DNA from: a virus
Direction: 5' to 3' (one strand)
Virus record (IMG/VR): IMGVR_UViG_3300006037_000005
Span: 1-64,000 of that record
DNA: 64,000 nt
Shown here: positions 56,627 to 64,000 of the stretch, in pieces
Layout of the letters: each line of letters opens with the position of its first letter
How positions within the stretch are numbered: the first letter of the stretch is position 1
Program-made: the position numbers and the translations under genes
The notes under the pieces: model-generated
Seen by the model: the letters and a program-made list of their open reading frames with translations, nothing else
Database searches by the model: none
Told to the model about the DNA's origin: nothing

Positions 56627-57028
56627 TTATATTTTAGTTTCTAGTGTTTTTCTCAATTCTTTTATCTTCTCAAAAATATCTGGATTTTCTTTTTCCATGA
56701 ACAGATCGTGTTCTAGATTCTCTTTCAAGATGTTGTCTTGATTTATATCTTTGATTATCTCATTATCAGAAATTTCCGATAAAATATCTGGATTTTCAAC
56801 AGATTTGTGGCTATATTGTGGTGATCCTCTACCATCAGTTATTTTTAAAAAACCATCACCATTGTGATTATCTATAATAAATGATGTTCCACAATACTTT
56901 ATTTTTATACCTTGTCTCGTAGAACCAACATGTAAATTCTGCCAATGGAGTGGAGTACCAGATGGTGTCACAACATAATTAATACCAACAATTGATACCT
57001 CTTCATTGTTCCAATAATATTTTATCAT
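56627..57028 (-). CDS. Hypothetical protein (133 aa)
   Basis: Beta-rich first half ending in DGRGSPQYSHKSVENPD, a relative of the RGSLHKS motif in two other genes here, then an acidic helical tail. ATG overlaps the thyX stop region by 4 bp. Confidence 0.72.
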   Translation of the reverse strand: MIKYYWNNEEVSIVGINYVVTPSGTPLHWQNLHVGSTRQGIKIKYCGTSFIIDNHNGDGFLKITDGRGSPQYSHKSVENPDILSEISDNEIIKDINQDNILKENLEHDLFMEKENPDIFEKIKELRKTLETKI

Positions 57029-58140
57029 AGATTAAAAGTTTTAGTTTCAATATACTCTCTTAATTGTATGAAACCTTTATAATTTTTACACCAACCAAAA
57101 TTGTTTGGATCTGTTATCTTACCTCTACAGTAGCTATTATATTCATCAGTAGACATAGATTTGGCACAATGTTGCAAAGGACTATTGTGATTTTGTTTAA
57201 TTAAATTATCAAAAAGTTTAAAATCATTTTCATAATTATGTTTGTCTGGATGGCCAACTGTTGTATAAGAAACCCTTGCACATCTTGCTGTTGCAATCTT
57301 AATTTTTGCTTTCACGAAATTATCTTTTGAAAACTCCGATTTAGATTTTAGGATTTCAACAAGTTTTGTATTATCAATATCATCACCAAAAGGTGTGTGC
57401 CATTCAGATGATTCAAGTATTTTTGGGGTTGAGTTATTGTAAGCATCATACATATCTTCTGCCAAAGATGATATATGTATTTCTGCCATCCCATCATTCA
57501 TAGATAACCAATCTGTATCTGACCATTCGGAAATTTTCTCATAATCGGACAAACCGTTTTTGATACTGGACCAATGTTTTTTAGCCTCTTCCCTACTCTT
57601 ATACCTAAGATCATTTTCTTTACCAACATATTGATAGTATTGTGGACATCTTAGATTATAAAAATTTTTTAAAGCAGATTCAGTGGTTGTACAAATAACT
57701 GTTTGCCACATGAAACTTTCCAATAATCTATTGGAAATCTGCTTGGTAAGACCCATGGAATCAAGATATTTAGCATTTTTAACTGCATCATTTCTTGCTA
57801 TTAACCATCTATCTTGTAATCTTTCGATATCACAAATTGTTTCACCACCAACCAAATTTTCGATACCATCTGATTCAGTGAAATATTCTGAACCCTGCAT
57901 ACCTTTGTGTTGTTTTTGCCAGGCTATTGGTATGAATGGATCTTCCTCTACAACAGATAACATCTTGCTGAATGGTATAGCCCTAGAAGAACTTGAATTC
58001 TTTGAAAACATATTGTGTGTATTGAGTTCAGCAAGAACTATTCTTGGTAAAACACAAACAAAAGATATCAAATCCTCCCCACCAGATATTGATTTACTGT
58101 GCGCTACAATTTTGGCTGAAATTTTTGTTTTATTATTCAT
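57025..58140 (-). CDS. thyX: Flavin-dependent thymidylate synthase ThyX
   Basis: 371 aa, of the long phage type. LAELNTHNMFSKNSSSSRAIPF carries the ThyX dUMP/FAD segment (usually ELNTHRMFSRNSASSRAIP), with Asn for the common Arg. KIATARCARVSY and HNSPLQHCA follow, then KNYKGFIQLR at the C-terminus. It makes dTMP from dUMP using FADH2 and methylenetetrahydrofolate, and fits the phage's AT-rich DNA demand. It is part of a - operon with a deaminase. Confidence 0.93.
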   Translation of the reverse strand: MNNKTKISAKIVAHSKSISGGEDLISFVCVLPRIVLAELNTHNMFSKNSSSSRAIPFSKMLSVVEEDPFIPIAWQKQHKGMQGSEYFTESDGIENLVGGETICDIERLQDRWLIARNDAVKNAKYLDSMGLTKQISNRLLESFMWQTVICTTTESALKNFYNLRCPQYYQYVGKENDLRYKSREEAKKHWSSIKNGLSDYEKISEWSDTDWLSMNDGMAEIHISSLAEDMYDAYNNSTPKILESSEWHTPFGDDIDNTKLVEILKSKSEFSKDNFVKAKIKIATARCARVSYTTVGHPDKHNYENDFKLFDNLIKQNHNSPLQHCAKSMSTDEYNSYCRGKITDPNNFGWCKNYKGFIQLREYIETKTFNL

Positions 58141-58160
58141 TATTTTATTGTTAGTATAAT

Positions 58161-58574
58161 TTATTTTCCGTTGTGTATTTGGTTTCTGAATTTTATGATA
58201 TCAGAAAGTTTTGAACATTTTTCATATTCTTCAATTTCTATATAATATTTGTGCATATCTTCTATCAAATCAGAATCAAGACCCACCATTCTTTGGTGTC
58301 TTTCAATGTACATTTCAATACTTTTATAATTTGGATACATTAACATTATAGTTTCATATATGTTATCATAAACCACAAAACCACCATTGTTTATCATATG
58401 ATACAATATTGACATGCATATGTTTATGTGTGCACTTCCTATATTGGTCTGATAACCATTGTGCTGTAAATTACTAGAGGCATAATAAAGAATGTAAACA
58501 TCTGATTTCATCATTCTTAGTATGGTATTCATTTTACTGTTGAAAGCCTGTAATCTGTCTTTTATCCTTTTCAT
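58161..58574 (-). CDS. Hypothetical protein (137 aa)
   Basis: Helical, starting MKRIKDRLQAFNSKMN, with IGSAHINICMSILYHMI in the middle. Between thyX and the deaminase gene. Function unknown. Confidence 0.72.
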   Translation of the reverse strand: MKRIKDRLQAFNSKMNTILRMMKSDVYILYYASSNLQHNGYQTNIGSAHINICMSILYHMINNGGFVVYDNIYETIMLMYPNYKSIEMYIERHQRMVGLDSDLIEDMHKYYIEIEEYEKCSKLSDIIKFRNQIHNGK

Positions 58575-58578
58575 GATT

Positions 58579-59571
58579 CTAGCAATACAAATCTATTTTC
58601 CTTTCATCTGATCTGAAACCATGATTAAACGAACATCTGAAAGAATTCGATATTAATTTTTCAATTTGATCATCGCTAACACCACAAAATTCCTTCAAAA
58701 TTTTGAATTCTTTTCTAATAGAGGTCTGTAAAAAAGAAAATCCGTCAGTATTTATAGTATAAAGAATTTTATACTCATTAAGTTTATCAAAAATGTATTT
58801 AAAATCCTCAATGGCAGTAACACAATCAGTTACTATATTTGATGTTGGGCAAATTTCAAGGCAAATACCTTTTTCCGATACAAGTTCCAAATGTTTGTCA
58901 TTATCTACAATACGAATACCATGCCCTATTCTATCAATTTTTATGTTGTTTAGCACAAAATCCAGTTCATCGGAAGAGCCTCTGGTTTCACCAGCATGTA
59001 TTGTTATTCCAATGTCTGTAGATTCTAAAGATTTAAAGACCTCAAGGTGTGTGTCAAAATTTTTATCTTTGAATTCTCCAGACATATCAAATCCAACTAT
59101 ACCCATCTTTGAATATTTATATGCTTTATCTGCTAATATCAAAGAATTTTCTTTGTTGAAATTTCTTGCTGTTTCTATTATGATACCAATTTTTATTGGA
59201 TATATAGATTCTGCTTTCATTTTGCCTTTTATAGCAGATAGTATGATAGCATCTAAATCATAGAGGCCAGAAAAATTCCTAAGCATTGGATTAAATCTGA
59301 ACTCAATATTAGTAACATTGTGGTTTATATAGAGATTAGAGGCTGATCTATAAACGGATAATTCAACACCATATGGTGTTGATTGTATCTTCTGTGTTAG
59401 ATTGAATTTTTCTAGATATTTGCTATGATCTATTTTATCAGAGAGATAAACAATTTTCTCGAATTCATTATAATCCTTGTATGGTAGCGCTATACCCTGT
59501 TCGTGAGCAATTTGCCACAAATCTTCTGCAGAGCATGAAGATCCAAGGTGGCTGTGTAAATCAGAATACAT
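58579..59571 (-). CDS. Adenosine deaminase-like enzyme
   Basis: 330 aa TIM barrel with all the ADA metal and catalytic signatures: DLHSHLGSS (H6, H8), GITIHAGETRG with catalytic Glu, RIGHGIRI, LEICPTSNIVT, and the C-terminal INTDGFSF supplying Asp (usual TDDP). It would convert adenosine or deoxyadenosine to (deoxy)inosine. Phage ADA is uncommon; purine salvage or removal of adenosine-type signals are possible roles. Confidence 0.88.
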   Translation of the reverse strand: MYSDLHSHLGSSCSAEDLWQIAHEQGIALPYKDYNEFEKIVYLSDKIDHSKYLEKFNLTQKIQSTPYGVELSVYRSASNLYINHNVTNIEFRFNPMLRNFSGLYDLDAIILSAIKGKMKAESIYPIKIGIIIETARNFNKENSLILADKAYKYSKMGIVGFDMSGEFKDKNFDTHLEVFKSLESTDIGITIHAGETRGSSDELDFVLNNIKIDRIGHGIRIVDNDKHLELVSEKGICLEICPTSNIVTDCVTAIEDFKYIFDKLNEYKILYTINTDGFSFLQTSIRKEFKILKEFCGVSDDQIEKLISNSFRCSFNHGFRSDERKIDLYC

Positions 59572-59574
59572 AAA

Positions 59575-59829
59575 TTATTTGTTATGGTTAATAATTTTAA
59601 AATGTCTGAAATAAGAAAGTGTGGTATCGACTTCAAATGGCATAACACCACAATTTCTATTTATCCATGGTATACACATGGCAAGTTCGAATGTTGTGAT
59701 ATCCTCTTGTGGTTGCCATATCATTTCCAATGGAATTTGTAATTTAAAATTTGAATAATCCACAAAAATCGCTGTATTATCAAATTTAACTATGTTGCCT
59801 TCTGATTTAATTATTGAATTATCATCCAT
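59575..59829 (-). CDS. Conserved Bacteroidetes-phage protein (84 aa)
   Basis: FELAMCIPWINRNCGVMPFEVD, then LSYFRHFKIINH. The LAMCIPxxxxxxGxMPxEV pattern is a conserved small-protein block in these phages. Function unknown. Confidence 0.8.
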   Translation of the reverse strand: MDDNSIIKSEGNIVKFDNTAIFVDYSNFKLQIPLEMIWQPQEDITTFELAMCIPWINRNCGVMPFEVDTTLSYFRHFKIINHNK

Positions 59830-59830
59830 A

Positions 59831-60187
59831 CTAATATTTTTTTAATTCTAATATTTCTTTTGATATTGTTTTAAAAATTATTTTTGATAAAGACAAGAGG
59901 TGAGATCCCTTATTTTTATTATAAATAGATCTTTTTCTCTTTGAAAATTCCTTCATAAAATTCAATACATCACACTGACTCTTATTTTTTAGATAGTTAG
60001 CTTTAAACTCCAAAAAATCATAATGTAATAATATTGCTTTATAGAAGGATAATTGTGGTTTTTCTAAATTTAGAACAAATTCATCAAATTTTATTGAAAA
60101 TTCTTCATCTACCAAATCTTTATACTTGGTGTGAAGAATTTTCAAATAATCATAATTCAAAGTTTTATATATACGTGTTGTTGACAT
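59831..60187 (-). CDS. Hypothetical basic protein (118 aa)
   Basis: Starts MSTTRIYKTLNYDYLKILH; helical and Lys-rich with a C-terminal SKIIFKTISKEILELKKY helix. No domain recognised. Between the gp46-like gene and the 84-aa gene. Confidence 0.72.
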   Translation of the reverse strand: MSTTRIYKTLNYDYLKILHTKYKDLVDEEFSIKFDEFVLNLEKPQLSFYKAILLHYDFLEFKANYLKNKSQCDVLNFMKEFSKRKRSIYNKNKGSHLLSLSKIIFKTISKEILELKKY

Positions 60188-60209
60188 TAAAAAATTTATA
60201 TCTAGAATC

Positions 60210-62606
60210 TTACAAAGTTTCTATATTGATATCTGAGAAATTGCCGTCGTTTGTTACCGAAAGTTTGTAATCGAAATGGTGGCTTGGTATTTCTGAGTGG
60301 TTACAGATAAAAGTATGCATTTTAAGTTCATCACAACATATCTGTTTTATTGTTCCTATAATGTGATCTCTTGATTCGACATCTATAGAAGATAAAACTT
60401 CATCCAAAAATATGACATTGATATCATTATATTTGGATTTTATGGTTTTTATGATTGATATTAAAGTACAGATGTCCATTTTGGCTCTTGTACCATCAGA
60501 AAAACTATCAAAATCAACTGTTATACCATTTCTATAAAATGTTGGTTTGAATTCCGCATTGAATGCTATATTGCCATTGACATCAAATTTCGGTAGATTT
60601 CTAGATACTTCATTGTTTATGGCTGGTATAATTTGTTGTAATATAAACGCTTTTATACCAGAATCAGAAACAATATCCAATAAAATTGAATCTTCGTATT
60701 TTTCAATCAATAATTTGTTTATAGCCTCTTTTTTGGTTGAAATATTGAGTTCTTGGACACTTGAGATTTTTGTCAAATCTTCTACTGCTTTATTTATATC
60801 TGAAATGTCTTCTAAAACAGATATCTTTGAATTCAGATGTGTGATTTCTTTTTGATAAAGATTTTGGGTTGCTAAAGAGGATTCCAGAGTTTGATTTATA
60901 TATTTCAGAGAATTTTGTATATCTATCAATTTCAAGGGATCAACATCTGATTCCAAATTTTTATCCTTTGTTTTATCAGAAAGTATGGATTTCTTTGAAA
61001 CCATACTTGATAATTCAGATCTTTTAATGGTTATTGTTTTTGAAATAGATTCAGAAGCATTTTTTATCTCTGATATATTCGTTTTGATATCAGATTCCAA
61101 AATCTGTTCTGGTAAGGAGGATTTTGATTTTTGGATCAGAATTTCTGTTTGGGAGAAATCAAAATCAGTTGTTGTACCAAGATTGTTGTAGAAATCAAGG
61201 AGATTAGTAGAAATTTCTTCGAAATCAGTTATAGTATCAAGCAAATTTTTGATATCTGAAATCTTGCCTCTCATGTCACGAAGTTTCTCTGAATTCTGTG
61301 ATGATATAAGATATGAATTCTCCTTATCTTTTATCTTGGCTTCCATAAAGTAGTTAACATAAACCAATTTGTCTTCATCTTCTTTTATTGAAAGTTCAAG
61401 ATTTTCTAAATAAGATGTATTTAAACCCGAATGTAAATCCGAATTACAAGTTGGGCATTTATCATTTTTTTCATAAACCTCTTTATATTTCTTGTTTGAA
61501 AATAAACGATTTTTTATGTCAGAGACAGTAGCTAAATTGTTCGCAATGTCTGTATTATAATCTTCAACAAGTTTCGAATGAATTTCAATATTTGATTTTA
61601 TTGCACCGATCGTATTCTGAATAAATTTAGAATAAGCTACAATTTGTTCAAATTTATCAAGTTTAGCTTTAAGAATTTTATTTGATTCGGCAGAAATGAG
61701 TTCCTGATACAACAATTCAATATCTGCCGTATTTTTATTTACAATAGATTCATTTAACTGAATATCTCTTTCAATATTGTGAATCAATTGGTCTATATCA
61801 GAAAGTTCTTTCTTATTAAGAAATAACTCTATATCAAGCAAATCATTTGATAATTTTAAACGATCAGCTTCTTTTGAAAGTGCTTCAGATTTTAAATTCT
61901 CTAATTCCAGACTATATTTATCCACATATGCTTTACATTCAGAGATCTCTAAATTTCTCTTAGAAAGCATATCGGTTCTGATCTCCTCAATTTTTGCTTT
62001 ATTGGATTCAACACTATGCTCTAGACCAGATATTTCATCATTCAATATATCAATATTGTCTGATTTCTCTTTATAAGATAGCTTAATTTTAGTAAGCATC
62101 AAATTCAAAACATAGAAATTGAAAAGTCTATCTCTAATTTGTCTTGCATCCTCTGGCTTCATAGACAAGAAAGATTTGAAAGATCTTATATTTAGAGATA
62201 TTGTGTTTCTGAATATGTGGATAGGTATGTCTGAAACTTGATTTTTGATGAAATCCTTTAATGAATCAAGAGAACCCAGATCTTCAGCCTCTTGGGAATC
62301 ATTTTTATATAATTTTATGAAATCTGGAGAATAACCCATATGGATTCTCCATTTCGTATTGTTGGATACGATCTGGATATCAATTTCAGCACCTTTCTTG
62401 TTGATTTCGTTTACAATCTGTTTTTTTGTTTTACCACCAAGATCAAAATATAATACTATTTTTAAAATATCAAGTATGGTGGTTTTACCAGTTCCGTTTC
62501 TTCCTTTTAGTAGCCATAGACCAGTTGGTAATGCTTTGAAGTCTATCTCTTGCCATTTGTCACCATAGATTTTAATATTCTTGAATCTTAAACTCTCAAT
62601 TACCAT
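60210..62606 (-). CDS. Recombination exonuclease subunit, gp46/Rad50-like SMC ATPase
   Basis: 798 aa (T4 gp46 is 560). Head: Walker A LLKGRNGTGKTTILD near residue 35; two long coiled coils with a zinc-hook KCPTC near residue 385; then ABC signature SFSDGTRAKMD near 695 and Walker B NVIFLDEVLSSID near 730, H-loop FICNHSE. It works with the gp47-like nuclease in end resection, recombination-dependent replication and host DNA breakdown. The longer coiled coils account for the extra size. Confidence 0.92.
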   Translation of the reverse strand: MVIESLRFKNIKIYGDKWQEIDFKALPTGLWLLKGRNGTGKTTILDILKIVLYFDLGGKTKKQIVNEINKKGAEIDIQIVSNNTKWRIHMGYSPDFIKLYKNDSQEAEDLGSLDSLKDFIKNQVSDIPIHIFRNTISLNIRSFKSFLSMKPEDARQIRDRLFNFYVLNLMLTKIKLSYKEKSDNIDILNDEISGLEHSVESNKAKIEEIRTDMLSKRNLEISECKAYVDKYSLELENLKSEALSKEADRLKLSNDLLDIELFLNKKELSDIDQLIHNIERDIQLNESIVNKNTADIELLYQELISAESNKILKAKLDKFEQIVAYSKFIQNTIGAIKSNIEIHSKLVEDYNTDIANNLATVSDIKNRLFSNKKYKEVYEKNDKCPTCNSDLHSGLNTSYLENLELSIKEDEDKLVYVNYFMEAKIKDKENSYLISSQNSEKLRDMRGKISDIKNLLDTITDFEEISTNLLDFYNNLGTTTDFDFSQTEILIQKSKSSLPEQILESDIKTNISEIKNASESISKTITIKRSELSSMVSKKSILSDKTKDKNLESDVDPLKLIDIQNSLKYINQTLESSLATQNLYQKEITHLNSKISVLEDISDINKAVEDLTKISSVQELNISTKKEAINKLLIEKYEDSILLDIVSDSGIKAFILQQIIPAINNEVSRNLPKFDVNGNIAFNAEFKPTFYRNGITVDFDSFSDGTRAKMDICTLISIIKTIKSKYNDINVIFLDEVLSSIDVESRDHIIGTIKQICCDELKMHTFICNHSEIPSHHFDYKLSVTNDGNFSDINIETL

Positions 62607-62920
62607 CTGATTTTCTTTTGTATATTCCTTGGTTTTTCTGTGTTTGATTTGGATATAAGTTCCACTTTATCATACAATCTTGTTGCACAGATTTGTTGGA
62701 AATCTTTGAATATCTTATCTTTAAAATCACTAAAAATATCAAAATAAGAACAGAAACCATAACCATAAATTTCACCCACCTGATTAAAAATATAAACTGC
62801 CACATTATTATCTCTCAATTTAACAAAAACAAATAGGTGAAAATTGGCAAAAAGTACTCCTTGCTCATAGAAAATCTCGTCAAGGATTTTATGTTGTTCT
62901 ATAGAATGTATCTCTCCCAT
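62600..62920 (-). CDS. Hypothetical protein (106 aa)
   Basis: Start at 62920 (MGEIHSIEQHKILDEIFY) lies just below the upstream stop. Aromatic, beta-rich core (GVLFANFHLFVFVKLRD). It overlaps the gp46 start by 7 bp. Function unknown. Confidence 0.68.
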   Translation of the reverse strand: MGEIHSIEQHKILDEIFYEQGVLFANFHLFVFVKLRDNNVAVYIFNQVGEIYGYGFCSYFDIFSDFKDKIFKDFQQICATRLYDKVELISKSNTEKPRNIQKKIRW

Positions 62921-62933
62921 GTTGGTGATGATA

Positions 62934-63260
62934 TCAAGATTGTAATGAAGTCGTGACTTTTTCTGCAATCTTATCTGCAAATTCTTCTATTTTCTTACCA
63001 ATTTTTTCAGAAACCATTTTCTCGATCTTATTTTGGGTTTCAAAACTAAATACTGCTTTGTTTACAATCTTGGCAAGTTCTAATTTGGTTGCTTCACGAA
63101 CAGATTGAACGAAATTATCACCCTCACACAAATCATTTAAGGCAAGTTCAATCCCTTTACCAATTTGTTCCTCAATAGTTCCGTGATGTAATTGAACCTC
63201 CTGGATAAATTTTTGTGCGTTGATTCCTAACTCTAGTCTAATTGTTGCTAATTCTCCCAT
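62934..63260 (-). CDS. Conserved Bacteroidetes-phage helical protein (108 aa)
   Basis: QLHHGTIEEQIGKGIELALN, FVQSVREATKLELAKIVNKAV, EKIGKKIEEFADKIAEKVT. A well-known small helical family of Bacteroidetes phages of unknown role, here between gp47 and gp46 genes. Confidence 0.82.
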   Translation of the reverse strand: MGELATIRLELGINAQKFIQEVQLHHGTIEEQIGKGIELALNDLCEGDNFVQSVREATKLELAKIVNKAVFSFETQNKIEKMVSEKIGKKIEEFADKIAEKVTTSLQS

Positions 63261-63262
63261 CT

Positions 63263-64000
63263 CTATAAGTTAATCTCATTTTGTTTAAGTTCCATTTTGC
63301 ATTCATCATACAAAATTTTTAACCTATCAATAATTTTTGGTTTCAAATCGTTCTCTATCAAAGATTGGTTTACATATGCTGGTATTGTAAATTCTACATC
63401 GACATTTGAATTGAATTCTATATCCTTGTTGGAAATTGTGATTTCTTGTGTTTCTGTATCAATTCTAACAAATTCAAGTTTGATGTATCCAACAAGAAGT
63501 TCCTTTATTAGATTCAAATTGAATTTTTCAAAAATATAACCCTCAACATAAATTTGAACAAAAGAATTTCTGACGTATTCATTAGCTTTTTCTTGATTGA
63601 ATTCTATAAATTCTTTCAATTTTATCTGTTTGAAATCGAAAGAATAAGGGTTTCTAAAAAACGTTTCAGATTCATCGGCAAAATCTAAAAGAACAATACC
63701 TCTATCCTCTGTATTAGCATCGGTGAAATTGAGTTTATTATATGCACCAACAAATCTTATATTGGCTTTTTCTTGTGGATTATGAATATGACCAGATAAA
63801 ACCCTTTTGAATTTTTTAAAATCTTCTATATCGTTGGCTTTCTTTTTTGTATTGGGTATATGTTTTGGATTGTACTGGCCATTGTACCAGAATCCATACA
63901 TAAAAGTATGACAAAACAAAAAAGAATCTTCTTTGAATTTATCAATAACAGAAATTTCAAGTTCTGCAGAATGATTCCAAGGCATCAAAGATAATGTTTG
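63263..64000 (-). CDS. Recombination nuclease, gp47/Mre11-like (5' partial)
   Basis: The visible 245 residues start inside the protein (the frame is open to base 64000). FLFCHTFMYGFW gives a phosphoesterase His and VLSGHIHNPQEKANIRFVG is the terminal GHxH metal motif of Mre11-type metallophosphatases. The C-terminal cap follows. With the gp46-like ATPase nearby this is the nuclease of the pair. The first catalytic motifs lie outside the window. Confidence 0.85.
   Translation of the reverse strand, partial: QTLSLMPWNHSAELEISVIDKFKEDSFLFCHTFMYGFWYNGQYNPKHIPNTKKKANDIEDFKKFKRVLSGHIHNPQEKANIRFVGAYNKLNFTDANTEDRGIVLLDFADESETFFRNPYSFDFKQIKLKEFIEFNQEKANEYVRNSFVQIYVEGYIFEKFNLNLIKELLVGYIKLEFVRIDTETQEITISNKDIEFNSNVDVEFTIPAYVNQSLIENDLKPKIIDRLKILYDECKMELKQNEINL

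Overview
The window is an AT-rich, densely packed piece of a large tailed-phage genome with a T4-type contractile-tail morphogenesis and replication set. It carries a TerL/gp17-like terminase, gp18-like sheath, gp19-like tube, gp21-like prohead protease fused to a scaffold, gp23-like capsid protein, gp44/gp62-like clamp loader, T4 RNase H-like FEN nuclease and a gp46/gp47-like pair. Many small proteins belong to families I recognise from phages of Bacteroidetes. Starts are preceded by A/T-rich leaders rather than Shine-Dalgarno sequences. A Bacteroidetes (Flavobacteriia-like) host is therefore inferred. Both edges cut genes: the first CDS has no start and the last (gp47-like) has no start.

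Layout. From 1 to 21 kb, late genes (mostly + strand) alternate with short - strand blocks: a head-polyprotein candidate, TerL (-), small + genes, a - strand candidate internal head protein, sheath, tube, GH19 endolysin, a RuvC-like nuclease, then a - strand replication block (clamp loader, FEN nuclease, HD hydrolase), then protease/scaffold, capsid and a secreted DRGH-family nuclease. Perfect inverted repeats at about 2.4, 5.5, 10.8, 12.7 and 20.4 kb end transcription units. From 21 kb to the end almost everything is on the - strand. It is a dense early/middle region of small genes with overlapping starts and stops, plus larger enzymes: guanylate-kinase-like kinase, SpoT/Mesh1-like HD hydrolase, ABC-type ATPase, minimal kinase fold, AAA+ ATPase, nucleotidyltransferase-like protein, primase-type zinc domain, SPFH lipoprotein, ThyX, adenosine deaminase, and the gp46/gp47 recombination pair.

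Regulation visible in the sequence. Five - strand loci share a promoter module that matches the sigma-54 -24/-12 consensus (four closely, one degenerate), each with TGACATGAC-type operator repeats just upstream. Several + strand late genes have an AATAAATA box 21-34 bp before the ATG, like the T4 late promoter TATAAATA. A tRNA-Met/Ile(CAU) and a tRNA-Cys(GCA) look normal. Two further tRNA-like sequences near 52.7 and 53.5 kb keep acceptor and T arms but are oversized around the anticodon. Next to them lie two related structured non-coding elements (about 53.54-53.63 and 54.55-54.66 kb), the second embedded in a 390-bp hairpin-rich gap. These RNA elements and the sigma-54-like module are the least explained parts of the window.

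Signs of recent change: a 41-bp tandem duplication that rewrites a C-terminus (29.3 kb), a 4 x 23-bp minisatellite at a gene end (39.1 kb), and three reading frames that continue across a single stop codon (26.9, 52.4, 56.1 kb).
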